A stretch of 64,000 bases of DNA, taken from contig CACEHM010000002.1 in NCBI GenBank assembly GCA_902559355.1, positions 107,246 to 171,245 of the forward strand. The letters are read 5' to 3'. The DNA is from an uncultured Gammaproteobacteria bacterium (GTDB lineage: Bacteria > Pseudomonadota > Gammaproteobacteria > GCA-002705445 > GCA-002716945). A model generated the notes under the pieces. The model made no database searches. It saw only the letters and a list, made by a program, of their open reading frames with translations, and was not told where the DNA came from. A program made the translations under genes and the position numbers. Shown one piece after another: positions 1 through 11,657 of this stretch; the stretch's first letter is position 1, and each line of letters starts with the position of its first letter.

Positions 1-2241
1 ATGGATATTTATATTAATAACAATAAATATCAAGCATTAGATGATGAAACTATCATACAAGTTGCTGACCGTCATGATATTCATATTCCAAGATTTTGCT
101 ATCATAAAAGATTAAGTATTGTAGCAAGTTGTAGAATGTGTCTTGTTGAAGTTGAGGGTGCTAAATATCCTCAACCTGCATGCTCTACAATTGTAAGAGA
201 TGGTATGAAAGTTAACACTGTGGGCTCAGTTACAGAAGATGCTCAAAAAAGTACTATGGAGTTCTTGTTAATTAATCATCCACTAGATTGTCCTGTTTGT
301 GATCAAGCTGGCGAATGTGAACTTCAAGATATCTCCTTAGATCATGGAGATTATAAATCAAATTATAAAGAGATAAAACGTACTGTAATAGATAAAGATA
401 TTGGCAATCTTGTTACAACTGAAATGACCCGGTGTATTCATTGTAGTCGATGTGTACGTTTTGGAGAGGAAGTTGCAGGCATAAAGGAACTTGGTATGAC
501 AGGTAGAGGCGAGGAGACGAAGATTGAAACATTTGTAAATCAAAGTCTGACTTCTGAACTATCTGGAAATGTTATTGACCTTTGCCCTGTAGGAGCATTA
601 AATAACAACCTGTATAAGTACAGTGCTAGAACATGGGACTTGAAGCAAATTAGTTCTATTTCTTCAAATGATTGTTTAGGTTCAAATATTTATTATCATA
701 CATATAAAAATGAAATTAAAAGAACTGTTCCAAAAGAAAATGAACAAATAAATTTATCATGGTTAGCTGATAGCGACCGATTCGGGCATGAAGGAATTGA
801 ATCTGAAGAAAGAATACTTTCCCCATTTGTCAGAAGTGAGAATAAGCTTATTCAATCTGATTTGGAAACACTTAATCAAGCTGTATCTCAAAAAATGCAA
901 GAGTATACATCAAGCACAACAGCTGTGATGTCAGCACAATCATCATGCGAAGAGATGTACTTATTTCAAAAAATTCTTAGAGAAAGTGGTATTCCTAACA
1001 TTGATCATAGAAGTAAAGAGTGTGATTTTGGATATCAAGATTACTATCCTATTATCCCATCATTCGATATAAAACTTAGTGAAATCGAATTTATGGAAAA
1101 TATAATTCTTGTAAATGTTAACATTAGCAAAGAATTCCCCATACTATCCGTATATTTAAGAAATGCAGTCAAACAAAACTCTACTAATATTATCTCTTTG
1201 TCAGCTTATGAATACTTGGAGAATTTTGATATCTCTCATTCAGAAACGTTAAGCCCAAAAGAGCTCGAAAAATATTTTACTACCACTTCAAATAATATTT
1301 TGTCAAATATTAACAAAGATAAAAAAAATCTAATAATCATGGGTCCATCAACAACTTATTTGAAGAATTATACTAATATTACTAATAATATTAGTAGATA
1401 TGCAAAATCAATAAATTCTAAATTATCTCTTTTAGGGGATCAATGTAATACATCAGGTGCTTGGGCAATGGGCGTTGTTCCTCATAGATTGCCGGGAGGT
1501 ATTGAAATAGCAGAATTTAAGAACACAGCTTACCTTTCATCGTATCCTAAGAATGACTTATTAATCATTTATAATCTTGAGCCTGAATATGATTTCTCTA
1601 ATGACACAGAAATTATAGATAGATTAAAAAATTCTAAATTCAATGTATTCTTTTCTTCTTATATGACAGATTCTATTAATAAGTATGCAGATGTTGTTTA
1701 TCCGCTAGCTGTTCAACAAGAATCTCATGGCTCTTACATAAATACAAACAAACAACTTCAAGTATTTAATCAAGTTATATCTCCAAGAGGACAATCCAAG
1801 AATGGATTAGAGATACTATTAGGACTTTCAAAAAGACTTGGAATTAACATTGATGATGAGCAAATCTCTAAAGATATAAATGAAATTTTATCTAAAATGA
1901 ATATTAAAAGTAATTACATTCTTATTGATACTATAGAGATGACAAACGAAAAGAATACCCTAGAAAAAATAATTATCAGAAGCTCAAACTCAAATAACCC
2001 AACATTGAGAAGATGTAAATCTTTACTAACCACACATGATAATGATGATTTCATGAGCATCCCCAATAGTATGAAAATCAATAGTGAGTCAAAAATTACA
2101 ATTAATGAATCAGAAAATAGTTTTAAAATTAAAGCAAATATTAAAGTTCATGATAAACCTGATAATACTATTTTGGTAAAAATGAATGGAAGATATGCAC
2201 AGAAAATTGGTTCTTACAATACTAGTGTAGACCTATCATAA
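1..2241 (+). CDS. nuoG: NADH-quinone oxidoreductase subunit G
   Basis: N-terminal 2Fe-2S ferredoxin-like region ([10 protein letters not shown]), [14 protein letters not shown] and [11 protein letters not shown] cluster motifs; first gene of nuoGHIJKLMN; ATG falls at window base 1. Confidence 0.95.
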   Translation: MDIYINNNKYQALDDETIIQVADRHDIHIPRFCYHKRLSIVASCRMCLVEVEGAKYPQPACSTIVRDGMKVNTVGSVTEDAQKSTMEFLLINHPLDCPVCDQAGECELQDISLDHGDYKSNYKEIKRTVIDKDIGNLVTTEMTRCIHCSRCVRFGEEVAGIKELGMTGRGEETKIETFVNQSLTSELSGNVIDLCPVGALNNNLYKYSARTWDLKQISSISSNDCLGSNIYYHTYKNEIKRTVPKENEQINLSWLADSDRFGHEGIESEERILSPFVRSENKLIQSDLETLNQAVSQKMQEYTSSTTAVMSAQSSCEEMYLFQKILRESGIPNIDHRSKECDFGYQDYYPIIPSFDIKLSEIEFMENIILVNVNISKEFPILSVYLRNAVKQNSTNIISLSAYEYLENFDISHSETLSPKELEKYFTTTSNNILSNINKDKKNLIIMGPSTTYLKNYTNITNNISRYAKSINSKLSLLGDQCNTSGAWAMGVVPHRLPGGIEIAEFKNTAYLSSYPKNDLLIIYNLEPEYDFSNDTEIIDRLKNSKFNVFFSSYMTDSINKYADVVYPLAVQQESHGSYINTNKQLQVFNQVISPRGQSKNGLEILLGLSKRLGINIDDEQISKDINEILSKMNIKSNYILIDTIEMTNEKNTLEKIIIRSSNSNNPTLRRCKSLLTTHDNDDFMSIPNSMKINSESKITINESENSFKIKANIKVHDKPDNTILVKMNGRYAQKIGSYNTSVDLS

Positions 2242-3254
2242 TGGAAGCAATATTTTATATCATAAAGACCTTGATATCTATTTTAGTGGTCATTGTACCT
2301 TTATTTTTAATAGTTGCATATGTTACTTACTCGGAAAGAAAAATAATTGGATTCATGCAATCAAGAATGGGTCCAATGAGAGTGGGCCCCTCTGGTCTAC
2401 TGCAACCTATCGCAGATGTTCTCAAGCTAGTATCAAAAGAAATAATAATTCCTACTAATGCTAACAAAGGCATTTTCCTAACTGCTCCTATGCTTATGCT
2501 TATTCCATCTTTATTAGTCTGGTCTGTAATTCCGCTTTCAGAATACTTTATTATTTCTAATATTAATGCTGGGTTATTATTCATTTTAGCACTAACATCA
2601 TTAAGTGTTTACGGTGTGATATTAGCTGGATGGGCTTCTAACTCCAAATATGCGTTCCTAGGTTCTATGAGATCAGCAGCACAAATAATCGCCTATGAGA
2701 TTGCAATGGGTTTTGCCTTAGTTGGAGTGTTGATGCTTTCTGGAAGTCTAAACTTGCAAAACATTATTTACGCTCAATCTGGAAGCCTATTTAATTGGTA
2801 TTGGCTGCCTTTATTCCCATTATTCTTAATATACTTTATTGCTGGAGTTGCAGAAACTAATAGAGCACCATTTGATGTATCTGAAGGTGAGTCTGAGATT
2901 GTTGCTGGTTTTCATGTGGAATACTCAGGGATGGCATTTGCTATGTTCTTTTTAGCCGAATACATGAACTTAATATTAATAAGCATATTATGCAGCATTA
3001 TGTTTTTTGGAGGGTGGTTATCGCCATTTCAGGGAACTGTAATAGATTCATATTTATCTTTTATTCCTGGATTCATTTGGCTTTCTATTAAAACGCTTAT
3101 ATTTATTTTCGTATTTCTCTGGCTCAGAGCTACTCTTCCAAGATACAGGTATGATCAAATCATGAGACTGGGATGGAAAGTATTTCTCCCAATTACTTTT
3201 TTTTGGCTTACCATTATTGGTATTTTAATATATCTTGATTACTTACCACTATAA
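2241..3254 (+). CDS. nuoH: NADH-quinone oxidoreductase subunit H
   Basis: [32 protein letters not shown] and [26 protein letters not shown] motifs. Confidence 0.97.
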   Translation: MEAIFYIIKTLISILVVIVPLFLIVAYVTYSERKIIGFMQSRMGPMRVGPSGLLQPIADVLKLVSKEIIIPTNANKGIFLTAPMLMLIPSLLVWSVIPLSEYFIISNINAGLLFILALTSLSVYGVILAGWASNSKYAFLGSMRSAAQIIAYEIAMGFALVGVLMLSGSLNLQNIIYAQSGSLFNWYWLPLFPLFLIYFIAGVAETNRAPFDVSEGESEIVAGFHVEYSGMAFAMFFLAEYMNLILISILCSIMFFGGWLSPFQGTVIDSYLSFIPGFIWLSIKTLIFIFVFLWLRATLPRYRYDQIMRLGWKVFLPITFFWLTIIGILIYLDYLPL

Positions 3255-3256
3255 TT

Positions 3257-3742
3257 ATGAACAGTATAATCAAATTCATTAAAAGTTTATTTTTCCTTGA
3301 GATTTTTAAAGGACTAAGTATTACAGGTAAAAAACTTTATAAGAAACCTATCACTATTCAGTATCCTGAAGAAAAAACACCACAATCAACTAGATTTCGT
3401 GGTCTCCATGCACTAAGAAAATATCCAAATGGAGAAGAGAGATGTATTGGTTGTAAACTTTGTGAAGCTGTTTGTCCTGCACTTGCGATAACAATTGATA
3501 CAGAAGAGAGGGCTGATGATAAAACAAGAAGAACAACTAAGTACGATATAGATCTCTTTAAATGTATATACTGCGGTTTCTGTGAAGAGGCATGCCCTGT
3601 TGATGCAATTATTGAGACAAGCATTTTTGAGTACCATTTTGAAAATAGAAACGATGGAATTATGAATAAAATAGATCTTTTAAAAATTGGTGACTTATAT
3701 GAACAACAAGAGTTAAAAGACAGAAGTGCAAATGACTTATGA
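3257..3742 (+). CDS. nuoI: NADH-quinone oxidoreductase subunit I
   Basis: Two 4Fe-4S motifs [13 protein letters not shown] and [16 protein letters not shown]; nuo operon position. Confidence 0.97.
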   Translation: MNSIIKFIKSLFFLEIFKGLSITGKKLYKKPITIQYPEEKTPQSTRFRGLHALRKYPNGEERCIGCKLCEAVCPALAITIDTEERADDKTRRTTKYDIDLFKCIYCGFCEEACPVDAIIETSIFEYHFENRNDGIMNKIDLLKIGDLYEQQELKDRSANDL

Positions 3743-4335
3743 ATATTGAATTAGTAACTTTTTTTATATTTAGCACATTACTTATATTTACTTGTTTTAA
3801 AGTTATAACATCATCAAATCCTGTTCTATCAGCGATTAATTTAGTCTTTTCATTTTTTTTATCTGCAGTTCTATGGTTGCTTCTTGGAGCTGAATTCTTA
3901 TCAATCATTCTAATTCTCGTATATGTAGGTGCTGTAATGGTCCTTTTCCTTTTTGTAGTAATGATGCTAGATATAAATATTGCAAAAAAAACAGCAGCAT
4001 ATATAAAATATCTTCCTTTAGGGATAGCAGTTTTTATAGCCTTCAACATACTCATAATTTATTTTTTCATTAACACATTTGAGAATATTGACTACAATGC
4101 AGTTAAAAATATAGAAATTATAAGTGATAGCAATACTCAAAACTTGGGTTATCTTTTATTTACAAAATATATTATTGAGTTTGAGATTGCTGGACTAATA
4201 CTATTACTCGGAATCATCTCAGCGATTGTACTTACTTATAGGAAAAATCCGAAAAATAAATATCAGAATCCTACTAAACAGATTTCAGCTTCCAAAAAAG
4301 ATAGACTAAAGATAATAACGGATCTCAAAGAATAA
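3739..4335 (+). CDS. nuoJ: NADH-quinone oxidoreductase subunit J
   Basis: Membrane protein with [31 protein letters not shown] motif; operon position. Confidence 0.95.
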   Translation: MNIELVTFFIFSTLLIFTCFKVITSSNPVLSAINLVFSFFLSAVLWLLLGAEFLSIILILVYVGAVMVLFLFVVMMLDINIAKKTAAYIKYLPLGIAVFIAFNILIIYFFINTFENIDYNAVKNIEIISDSNTQNLGYLLFTKYIIEFEIAGLILLLGIISAIVLTYRKNPKNKYQNPTKQISASKKDRLKIITDLKE

Positions 4336-4336
4336 T

Positions 4337-4642
4337 ATGATTCCAATAAGTTATTATTTGATATTAAGTACAATTATATTCACTATATCAATAGCTGGTA
4401 TATTTCTTAACAGAAAAAATATTCTTGTTTTATTAATGTCCCTAGAATTAATGTTTTTATCAGTTAATTTTAATCTAATTACATTAGGCAATTACCTGGG
4501 GGATCTTACTGGACAAGTTTTTGTATTTTTTGTATTGACTGTCGTTGCAGCTGAGTCTGCAATTGGTCTAGCTTTATTGATTGTATTATTTAGGAGTAAA
4601 AAATCTATTGATGTAGATGATTTGTCGGAGCTAAAAGGTTGA
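4337..4642 (+). CDS. nuoK: NADH-quinone oxidoreductase subunit K
   Basis: 101 aa, three TM segments, [13 protein letters not shown] and [13 protein letters not shown] motifs. Confidence 0.96.
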   Translation: MIPISYYLILSTIIFTISIAGIFLNRKNILVLLMSLELMFLSVNFNLITLGNYLGDLTGQVFVFFVLTVVAAESAIGLALLIVLFRSKKSIDVDDLSELKG

Positions 4643-6561
4643 TAAATATTGCTTTGTTACTTTTACTTACTCCACTCATAGGGACTCTAATCCTTTTGTA
4701 CTTGCAAAACTCATCAAAAAAACTAACTATTATTATTTCAAATTTATCTATATTATTTTCTTTCTTGCTTTCTGTGTACTTACTAATTCTTTATATATCA
4801 TCCAATGCTTCTACTTTATCTAAAGATGTATTAGTCTTCGCTGATGTAAAGATATATTCCTTAGCATTTGGACTTTATATTGATTCATTGTCCCTAGTAA
4901 TGTGTACTGTAGTCACCTCAGTCTCCTTTCTTGTTCACTATTATTCTATTTCTTATATGAAAGATGAAAAATCATTTAATAGATTTTTTATCTACACAAA
5001 CTTTTTTACATTCTCAATGCTTCTAATAGTTTTATCAAATAACTTTTTTCAACTATTTATAGGATGGGAGCTTGTAGGGTTATCTTCTTATCTATTAATT
5101 GGTTTTTGGACTAAGAAAGATTCAGCCATTAAAGCAAACTACAAAGCATTTCTGGTTAATAGAGTGGGTGATATAGGATTAATCCTAGGGTTATGTTTGA
5201 TATTTATTTCATATAATACAACTAACTATAATGAAGTATTTCAACTAAAAGATACTATAAATAATACAAACATAAACATTTTTGGATATACATTTAATAC
5301 TCTAAGTTTTATTTGCTTTTTGCTATTTATAGGCGCAATGGCTAAATCTGCACAAGTGCCGCTTCATTTTTGGCTTCCAGATTCTATGGAGGGCCCAACG
5401 CCAATATCTGCCCTTATTCATGCTGCTACTATGGTAACCGCAGGTATTTATATGGTCGCAAGGCTATCACCTCTTTATGTTTTAGCAGAAGATGTTTCAT
5501 TGTTTATATTGTACGTTGGTTCGATTACTGCATTTTTCCTTGGAATAGTTGCATTAGTGCAAAATGATATTAAAAGAATTATTGCATATTCAACTATCTC
5601 ACAGTTAGGCTATATGACTGCTGCACTAGGTGCATCATTATATTCATTAGCTATTTTTCATTTAATCACTCATGCTTTCTTCAAAGCACTATTATTTCTG
5701 TGCGCTGGTTCAATAATTATAAAATGTCATCATGAGCAAGATATCAGGAAAATTGGAGGTTTGAGAAGGTTTATGCCTATTACGTATATGGCATTTTTAT
5801 ATGCCTCACTATCTTTAATTGGATTTCCTCTCACATCAGGTTTTTATTCCAAAGAGACAATTATTGATGCGGTGGGATATTATGGTCACACAATTCCATA
5901 TATAATGCTTTTATTATCGATATTTACCACCACACTATATACAGCAAAAATATTCTCTAAGGTCTTTTTTGGTGAATGTACTTTACATTTAGATAATGAA
6001 TTAAAAAATAAAGAAAATGATAGTGAAATGTTAATGCCGCTTGTGGTATTAACCATACCTTCAGTATTTTTAGGTATATTTATTTATGACTCTTTAATGT
6101 TGGGGACATTATTTGGAACTTCGTTAGCAGCACAAGAACTTGTGGAATCATTCTATAATGATTATGTTATTAATTCTCTAAATTTTTTTCTACACTCTTT
6201 TTTGACTATTAATTTTTTAATATTATTATCAGCTATAATCTTCGGATATTTTTATTACTATAAAAAATCTTTTGTGATAAAGACACCTTCTTTTATCAAA
6301 AATATCTTAACAGAAGAATATGGTTTTAACATTTTTTCATCTAAATATATTCCTGAACTTCAAAACTTTATAACTAAATATTTATGGAGACGTGTTGATA
6401 TATCAGCTATTGATAATGGATTTGTTAATAATACATCATATTTGCTTAATAAAATTTCATATAAGGTTCGCAAAGTACATACAGGTTTCATATATCATTA
6501 CTCACTAACCATAATTTCTGCTTTAATATTATTACTATTAATCATTGGGTATAAGAACTAA
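4639..6561 (+). CDS. nuoL: NADH-quinone oxidoreductase subunit L
   Basis: [55 protein letters not shown] motifs. Confidence 0.97.
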   Translation: MINIALLLLLTPLIGTLILLYLQNSSKKLTIIISNLSILFSFLLSVYLLILYISSNASTLSKDVLVFADVKIYSLAFGLYIDSLSLVMCTVVTSVSFLVHYYSISYMKDEKSFNRFFIYTNFFTFSMLLIVLSNNFFQLFIGWELVGLSSYLLIGFWTKKDSAIKANYKAFLVNRVGDIGLILGLCLIFISYNTTNYNEVFQLKDTINNTNINIFGYTFNTLSFICFLLFIGAMAKSAQVPLHFWLPDSMEGPTPISALIHAATMVTAGIYMVARLSPLYVLAEDVSLFILYVGSITAFFLGIVALVQNDIKRIIAYSTISQLGYMTAALGASLYSLAIFHLITHAFFKALLFLCAGSIIIKCHHEQDIRKIGGLRRFMPITYMAFLYASLSLIGFPLTSGFYSKETIIDAVGYYGHTIPYIMLLLSIFTTTLYTAKIFSKVFFGECTLHLDNELKNKENDSEMLMPLVVLTIPSVFLGIFIYDSLMLGTLFGTSLAAQELVESFYNDYVINSLNFFLHSFLTINFLILLSAIIFGYFYYYKKSFVIKTPSFIKNILTEEYGFNIFSSKYIPELQNFITKYLWRRVDISAIDNGFVNNTSYLLNKISYKVRKVHTGFIYHYSLTIISALILLLLIIGYKN

Positions 6562-8064
6562 ATGTTTGATTATCCTATTCTTAGCTTGTTAATATGGATA
6601 CCTATACTTATAGGACTATTGCTAATTTTATCAAAAAATATTAGTGACAATATATCTCAACTCATAACATTGCTAACATCGTTTTTAATACTGGTTGTTT
6701 CATTAAATTTAACTCAAGCTTATGATCATACAACAAGTCAACTTCAATTTATTGAGCGTATCGAATGGATATCTGGCCTTAATATATTTTATTATCTTGC
6801 AGTTGATGGGATATCTGTTTCACTTATATTACTAACAGCTTTTATAAACTTTTTAATTGCGATTTATGCGTCCTCAGAAAACTATGTGAAAAAGTCTTCT
6901 TTTTTAGGTTACTTTTTAATTTTAGAAGGGCTTCTAATAGGAACCTTTTCAGCATTTGATAGCATTCTTTTTTATATATTTTTTGAAAGTTTATTAATTC
7001 CATTATTTCTAATTATAGGTATATGGGGTGGAGCTAACAGAAAATATGCTACTTTGAAATTCTTTCTTTATACATTATTTGGTTCTGTTTTAATGTTAAT
7101 TTCTATAATTTATTTAGCAAAAATATCTGGATCATTTGCAATTCAGGATTTTTATTCTGTTAATCTGTCATTTCAAGAAGAGATATTGATACTCTTAGCA
7201 TTTCTAATAGGATTTGGAATTAAAATACCAATGTGGCCTGTTCATACATGGCTGCCAGATGCACATGTAGAAGCCCCAACAAGTGGATCAGTTATTTTGG
7301 CTTCAGTTCTTCTTAAAGTTGGTGGATATGGAATGATTAGATTTATGTTGCCTGTAACAACAGACGCTGGAATTTATTTAAGTGAGTATATGATTTATTT
7401 ATCTCTAATAGCTATCATCTATATTAGTTTTGTAGCTTATGCTCAAGAAGACATGAAAAAACTAATTGCATATTCTTCTGTAGCGCATATGGGTTTTGTT
7501 ACACTAGGTATCTTCCTGGTTTTTAATCTACTTGACAGTAATACATCTGCTGCAATAATTGGCCTAGAGGGTGCTATGGTTCAGATGATATCTCATGGAT
7601 TAATATCTGCGGCATTATTTTTTTGTATAGGAATAATATACAAGCATTCCAAATCGAGACTTCTTAAAGATAATTATGGCGTTTCTAAATTCATGCCAAT
7701 TTTCTCTTTTATGATGATTTTTTTTCTTATGGCAAACTCTGGCTTACCAGGGACTTCGGGTTTTGTTGGGGAATTTCTTGTAATTACTTCATCTTTAGGC
7801 TCAAGCTTTTTATTCGGTTTTCTTGCAGCGACATCACTACTTCTATCAGCATCATATTCACTTAAAATGGGTAAAACTGTTTTATTTGGAGATAACCTTA
7901 AAAACACACAAGGATATATAGAATGTAGTTTTAATGAGAAAATTGTTCTAACAATTCTAATTATATTCATTTTATATCTTGGTATTATCCCAGATTACTT
8001 ATTTAAAATTATTGACCAATCTGTTATTGGAATTATTGAGTCGTTATCAGCAGGTAAAATATAA
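6562..8064 (+). CDS. nuoM: NADH-quinone oxidoreductase subunit M
   Basis: FFESLLIPLFLIIGIWGG, PVHTWLPDAHVEAPTSGSVILASVLLKVGGYG motifs. Confidence 0.97.
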   Translation: MFDYPILSLLIWIPILIGLLLILSKNISDNISQLITLLTSFLILVVSLNLTQAYDHTTSQLQFIERIEWISGLNIFYYLAVDGISVSLILLTAFINFLIAIYASSENYVKKSSFLGYFLILEGLLIGTFSAFDSILFYIFFESLLIPLFLIIGIWGGANRKYATLKFFLYTLFGSVLMLISIIYLAKISGSFAIQDFYSVNLSFQEEILILLAFLIGFGIKIPMWPVHTWLPDAHVEAPTSGSVILASVLLKVGGYGMIRFMLPVTTDAGIYLSEYMIYLSLIAIIYISFVAYAQEDMKKLIAYSSVAHMGFVTLGIFLVFNLLDSNTSAAIIGLEGAMVQMISHGLISAALFFCIGIIYKHSKSRLLKDNYGVSKFMPIFSFMMIFFLMANSGLPGTSGFVGEFLVITSSLGSSFLFGFLAATSLLLSASYSLKMGKTVLFGDNLKNTQGYIECSFNEKIVLTILIIFILYLGIIPDYLFKIIDQSVIGIIESLSAGKI

Positions 8065-9494
8065 TGTTGAATATTTTATTCATACCCGAAATAATACTTT
8101 CAATCGGAGTGATGATAATCATTCTATTTGACTTATTTTTTCAAAAACAGAAAGGACTCTCATTCACTTTAGTACAGTTTCTATTATTAATAGCTGCCTA
8201 TTACTCTCTGGATAATAAGTTTTCACCTAGTTATAGCGCATATACACTTAATGAATTTACAAACGTTTTTAAATTCATTCTTTTAGTTGGCTCTCTTACG
8301 ATATTTCACTATACATATAAGCATCTTAAATTTCTAAAAATTCTTAAAATCGAATACTTCACGATTTCGTTACTAGGCCTTATTGGAACTATGATTATGA
8401 TTTCAGCAAATAGTTTACTAATGTTGTATCTTGGTATTGAATTATTATCACTATCTTTATACGCACTCATTGGTTTCAATAAAAAATCATCTTTATCATC
8501 TGAAGCTGCAATTAAATATTATGTTCTGGGAGCAATGTCATCCGGCATACTATTGTTTGGTATTTCATTAATTTACGGCTTCACAGGTTCTATAGTCTAT
8601 GATGATATAGCATCTCAATTGATTAGTATCGATATGAATTCAGTCGATTACATAGCTATTGTTTTTGGAATCATTTTTATAACTGCCAGCCTATGTTTTA
8701 AGTTTGGTGCAGCCCCATTTCATATGTGGGTTCCTGATATATATCAAGGTTCTTTAATAAGTACTACAATATTATTGAGCACTCTTCCAAAGATTGCAGT
8801 TTTTATTGTTTTTCTTAAATTGTATTTCATACCATTTATTCTTCTCAGAGAAGTATGGTCAGATATATTAATTTTTGTCGGAATGCTCTCTATAGTAATA
8901 GGGAGTCTGTTTGCTTTAACTCAAGAAAATATAAAAAGACTTCTAGCATATTCTGCTATATCTAATATAGGATTTATCATATTATCACTTGGCCTTATCT
9001 CGGTCGACGGCATTCATGCATCACTCTACTATACTGTGGTGTATAGTCTAACAGCACTTGCGTCATTTGGTATTATTACTCATATTACCTCCAACAGTAA
9101 CGGCATTGAAAAGATAACCGATCTAGCAGGACTATCAAAGACACATCCATACTTTGCTTTTTTAATTTTAATTACTATGCTGTCCTCAGCAGGCATTCCA
9201 CCTTTAGTTGGATTTCATGCAAAGTTAATGGTAATTAAGGCGTTAGTAAGTAGTTCATATATTATACTTTCAATCATTGTTGTCATAATGACTGTTGTAT
9301 CAGCTTATTACTATTTAAAAGTTATTAAAACGATTTATTTTGATAACAGAGAGGATTTAATCTCAACTTTCTCTAATAGTGATATAATTTTATCGATAAA
9401 CGTTTTATCACTTATAGCTTTAGGAATTTTTCCTTATCTATTATTCAATTTAACTAGTTACCTTATGAGAATATTTTCTGTAATTTCTATTTAA
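8064..9494 (+). CDS. nuoN: NADH-quinone oxidoreductase subunit N
   Basis: GIELLSLSLYALIGF, FGAAPFHMWVPDIYQGS motifs; end of nuo operon. Confidence 0.96.
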   Translation: MLNILFIPEIILSIGVMIIILFDLFFQKQKGLSFTLVQFLLLIAAYYSLDNKFSPSYSAYTLNEFTNVFKFILLVGSLTIFHYTYKHLKFLKILKIEYFTISLLGLIGTMIMISANSLLMLYLGIELLSLSLYALIGFNKKSSLSSEAAIKYYVLGAMSSGILLFGISLIYGFTGSIVYDDIASQLISIDMNSVDYIAIVFGIIFITASLCFKFGAAPFHMWVPDIYQGSLISTTILLSTLPKIAVFIVFLKLYFIPFILLREVWSDILIFVGMLSIVIGSLFALTQENIKRLLAYSAISNIGFIILSLGLISVDGIHASLYYTVVYSLTALASFGIITHITSNSNGIEKITDLAGLSKTHPYFAFLILITMLSSAGIPPLVGFHAKLMVIKALVSSSYIILSIIVVIMTVVSAYYYLKVIKTIYFDNREDLISTFSNSDIILSINVLSLIALGIFPYLLFNLTSYLMRIFSVISI

Positions 9495-9533
9495 CTTGAA
9501 AATAATTTCCATAAATTATAGACTTCATACCAG

Positions 9534-9610
<77 letters not shown>

Positions 9611-9666
9611 TAAAATAATCAAATTCTCTTTCGCATTACATCTATTTTGATATACAATACAAACAC

Positions 9667-9687
9667 GGCTCCTATTGGGGCCATTTT
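9667..9687 (+). terminator. Hairpin with short T-run between tRNA-fMet and rimP; possible terminator or attenuator
   Basis: GGCTCC-TATT-GGGGCC stem-loop followed by ATTTT, just upstream of the rimP start. Confidence 0.45.
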
Positions 9688-9699
9688 AATGCTTGTTTT

Positions 9700-10155
9700 A
9701 TGAATGAAGTTGAAGAAAACATAATGAATAAATTGAATGAATTGCTTCCAAATGATTTGAAAGCTATAAATGTGAATATATTTGGTAATAGCGATTCTAG
9801 AAGTATTCAAATAATGATTGAGTCTGATTCTGGTGTATCCATTGATCATTGCTCAAAGGTAACAAAGCTAGCTAAAAATATAATCACATTAGAAAAATAT
9901 ATTGACGATAACTATAGCATTGAAGTCTCTTCACCTGGCATAAATAGACCGCTTTATAACATGGGTGATTTTATCAAATACCAGGGAGAAAAAGTATTTA
10001 TAGAATTAAAAAAAAATATTAATAATCAGAAAAGATTCAAGGGATATTATGAGGTGATTGACGATATAATTTGTATCAATTATAAAAAAGAAAAAATATC
10101 AATAACATTCGATGCTATAAAAAAAGCTAATTTAGTTAGGGAGATAAAAATATGA
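9700..10155 (+). CDS. rimP: Ribosome maturation factor RimP
   Basis: YSIEVSSPGINRPL motif; directly upstream of nusA. Confidence 0.93.
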   Translation: MNEVEENIMNKLNELLPNDLKAINVNIFGNSDSRSIQIMIESDSGVSIDHCSKVTKLAKNIITLEKYIDDNYSIEVSSPGINRPLYNMGDFIKYQGEKVFIELKKNINNQKRFKGYYEVIDDIICINYKKEKISITFDAIKKANLVREIKI

Positions 10156-11657
10156 ATAAAGAGATACTTCTAATAATTGACACAGTCTCTAATGAAAAAA
10201 ATGTTGATCGAGAAATTATTATTGATGCAATGGAGCATGCATTAGCATCTGCTGTAAAGAAAAAATATAAACTTGATAATAAAACTCAAGATGAAATTGA
10301 CGTGGATGTTAGCATCAATCAAGATGATGGTTCATACACGACTATGAGAAAATGGGAAGTTGTAAATGAAATGTTAGTAGACGATGAGTATGAAAAGAAA
10401 ATGCTTATTGAGTTTGCTAAAGAAAAAAATTCTGATATCAATGTTGGTGAATATATAACTGAAGAAATTGAATCAGTAGAGTTTGGTAGGATTGTGGCTC
10501 AAACAGCAAAACAAAACATAGTTGCTAGTCTGAAGGCAGCAGAGAGAAACAGAATAGTAGATCTTTATGCACCCAGAATAGGAGAACTATTATTTGGTAT
10601 AGTAAGAAGAGTTGACAAAAATAATGTATTTCTTGACCTGAACTCCAATGAAGGTAGCAGCCTTTCTGATGAAGCTATGATTCTGAAAGAAAATCTTATA
10701 CCTAGAGAAAATATTAAACCAGGCGACAGAATTAGGGGTTATTTGAAGGATGTACAATCAGAGTTAAGAGGTCCTCAATTATATATTTCTAGAAAATGCT
10801 CAGAGTTTTTAATCGAGCTTTTCAGATTAGAAGTTCCAGAAGTAGGTCAAGGTATTATTGAGATATTAGGAGCTTCAAGAGACCCAGGACTGAGAGCTAA
10901 AATAGCAGTTAAATCAAATGATCCAAAACTTGATGCAATTGGAGCATGTGTTGGTATGAGGGGATCTAGAGTACAGTCAGTATCTAATGAACTTGCTGGA
11001 GAAAGAATAGACATCATCCCATGGGATGAAGATCCAGCAAAATTTGTTATTAATGCTATGTCTCCTGCTGAGGTCTTATCAATAGTAGTTGATGAAACGA
11101 GTAAGACTATGGATATAGCTGTTGCAGAAGAGCAGTTATCACAGGCTATTGGGCGAGGGGGTCAAAATGTCAGATTAGCAAGCGAGCTAACAGGCTGGAA
11201 TCTTAATGTTATGAGTAAGGATGATGCTGATGACAAAAATACTAAAGAAGAAGAGGAAACGGCAACTAAATTTCAAAATGAACTTAATGTTGACAACGAT
11301 GTTGCAAAAATACTTGCTGAAGAAGGTTTTACTTCTATTGAAGAGATAGCATTATGTGAAATTGAAGAACTTGAAAATATAAATGGTTTTGATACAGATC
11401 TTGTAAATGAACTTAGAAAAAGAGCTAATGATGAATATGATAAGAAACAAAAAGAAATAGAGGATAAGTCGTCGTTGAAAAACTTATCTGATCTTACAGA
11501 TGATCATATAATATTACTTAAAAACAATGATATATTAACTATTAGTGATGTGGCAGATTTATCAATTGATGAATTGCTTGATTATATTGAGTTATCGAAT
11601 GAAACTGCCGGAAAGGTTATAATGCAGGCTCGTGAGAGTTGGTCTGAAGAGGAATAA
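10152..11657 (+). CDS. nusA: Transcription termination/antitermination factor NusA
   Basis: S1/KH region including GACVGMRGSRVQ and AIGRGGQNVRLA, C-terminal HhH repeats. Confidence 0.97.
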   Translation: MNKEILLIIDTVSNEKNVDREIIIDAMEHALASAVKKKYKLDNKTQDEIDVDVSINQDDGSYTTMRKWEVVNEMLVDDEYEKKMLIEFAKEKNSDINVGEYITEEIESVEFGRIVAQTAKQNIVASLKAAERNRIVDLYAPRIGELLFGIVRRVDKNNVFLDLNSNEGSSLSDEAMILKENLIPRENIKPGDRIRGYLKDVQSELRGPQLYISRKCSEFLIELFRLEVPEVGQGIIEILGASRDPGLRAKIAVKSNDPKLDAIGACVGMRGSRVQSVSNELAGERIDIIPWDEDPAKFVINAMSPAEVLSIVVDETSKTMDIAVAEEQLSQAIGRGGQNVRLASELTGWNLNVMSKDDADDKNTKEEEETATKFQNELNVDNDVAKILAEEGFTSIEEIALCEIEELENINGFDTDLVNELRKRANDEYDKKQKEIEDKSSLKNLSDLTDDHIILLKNNDILTISDVADLSIDELLDYIELSNETAGKVIMQARESWSEEE

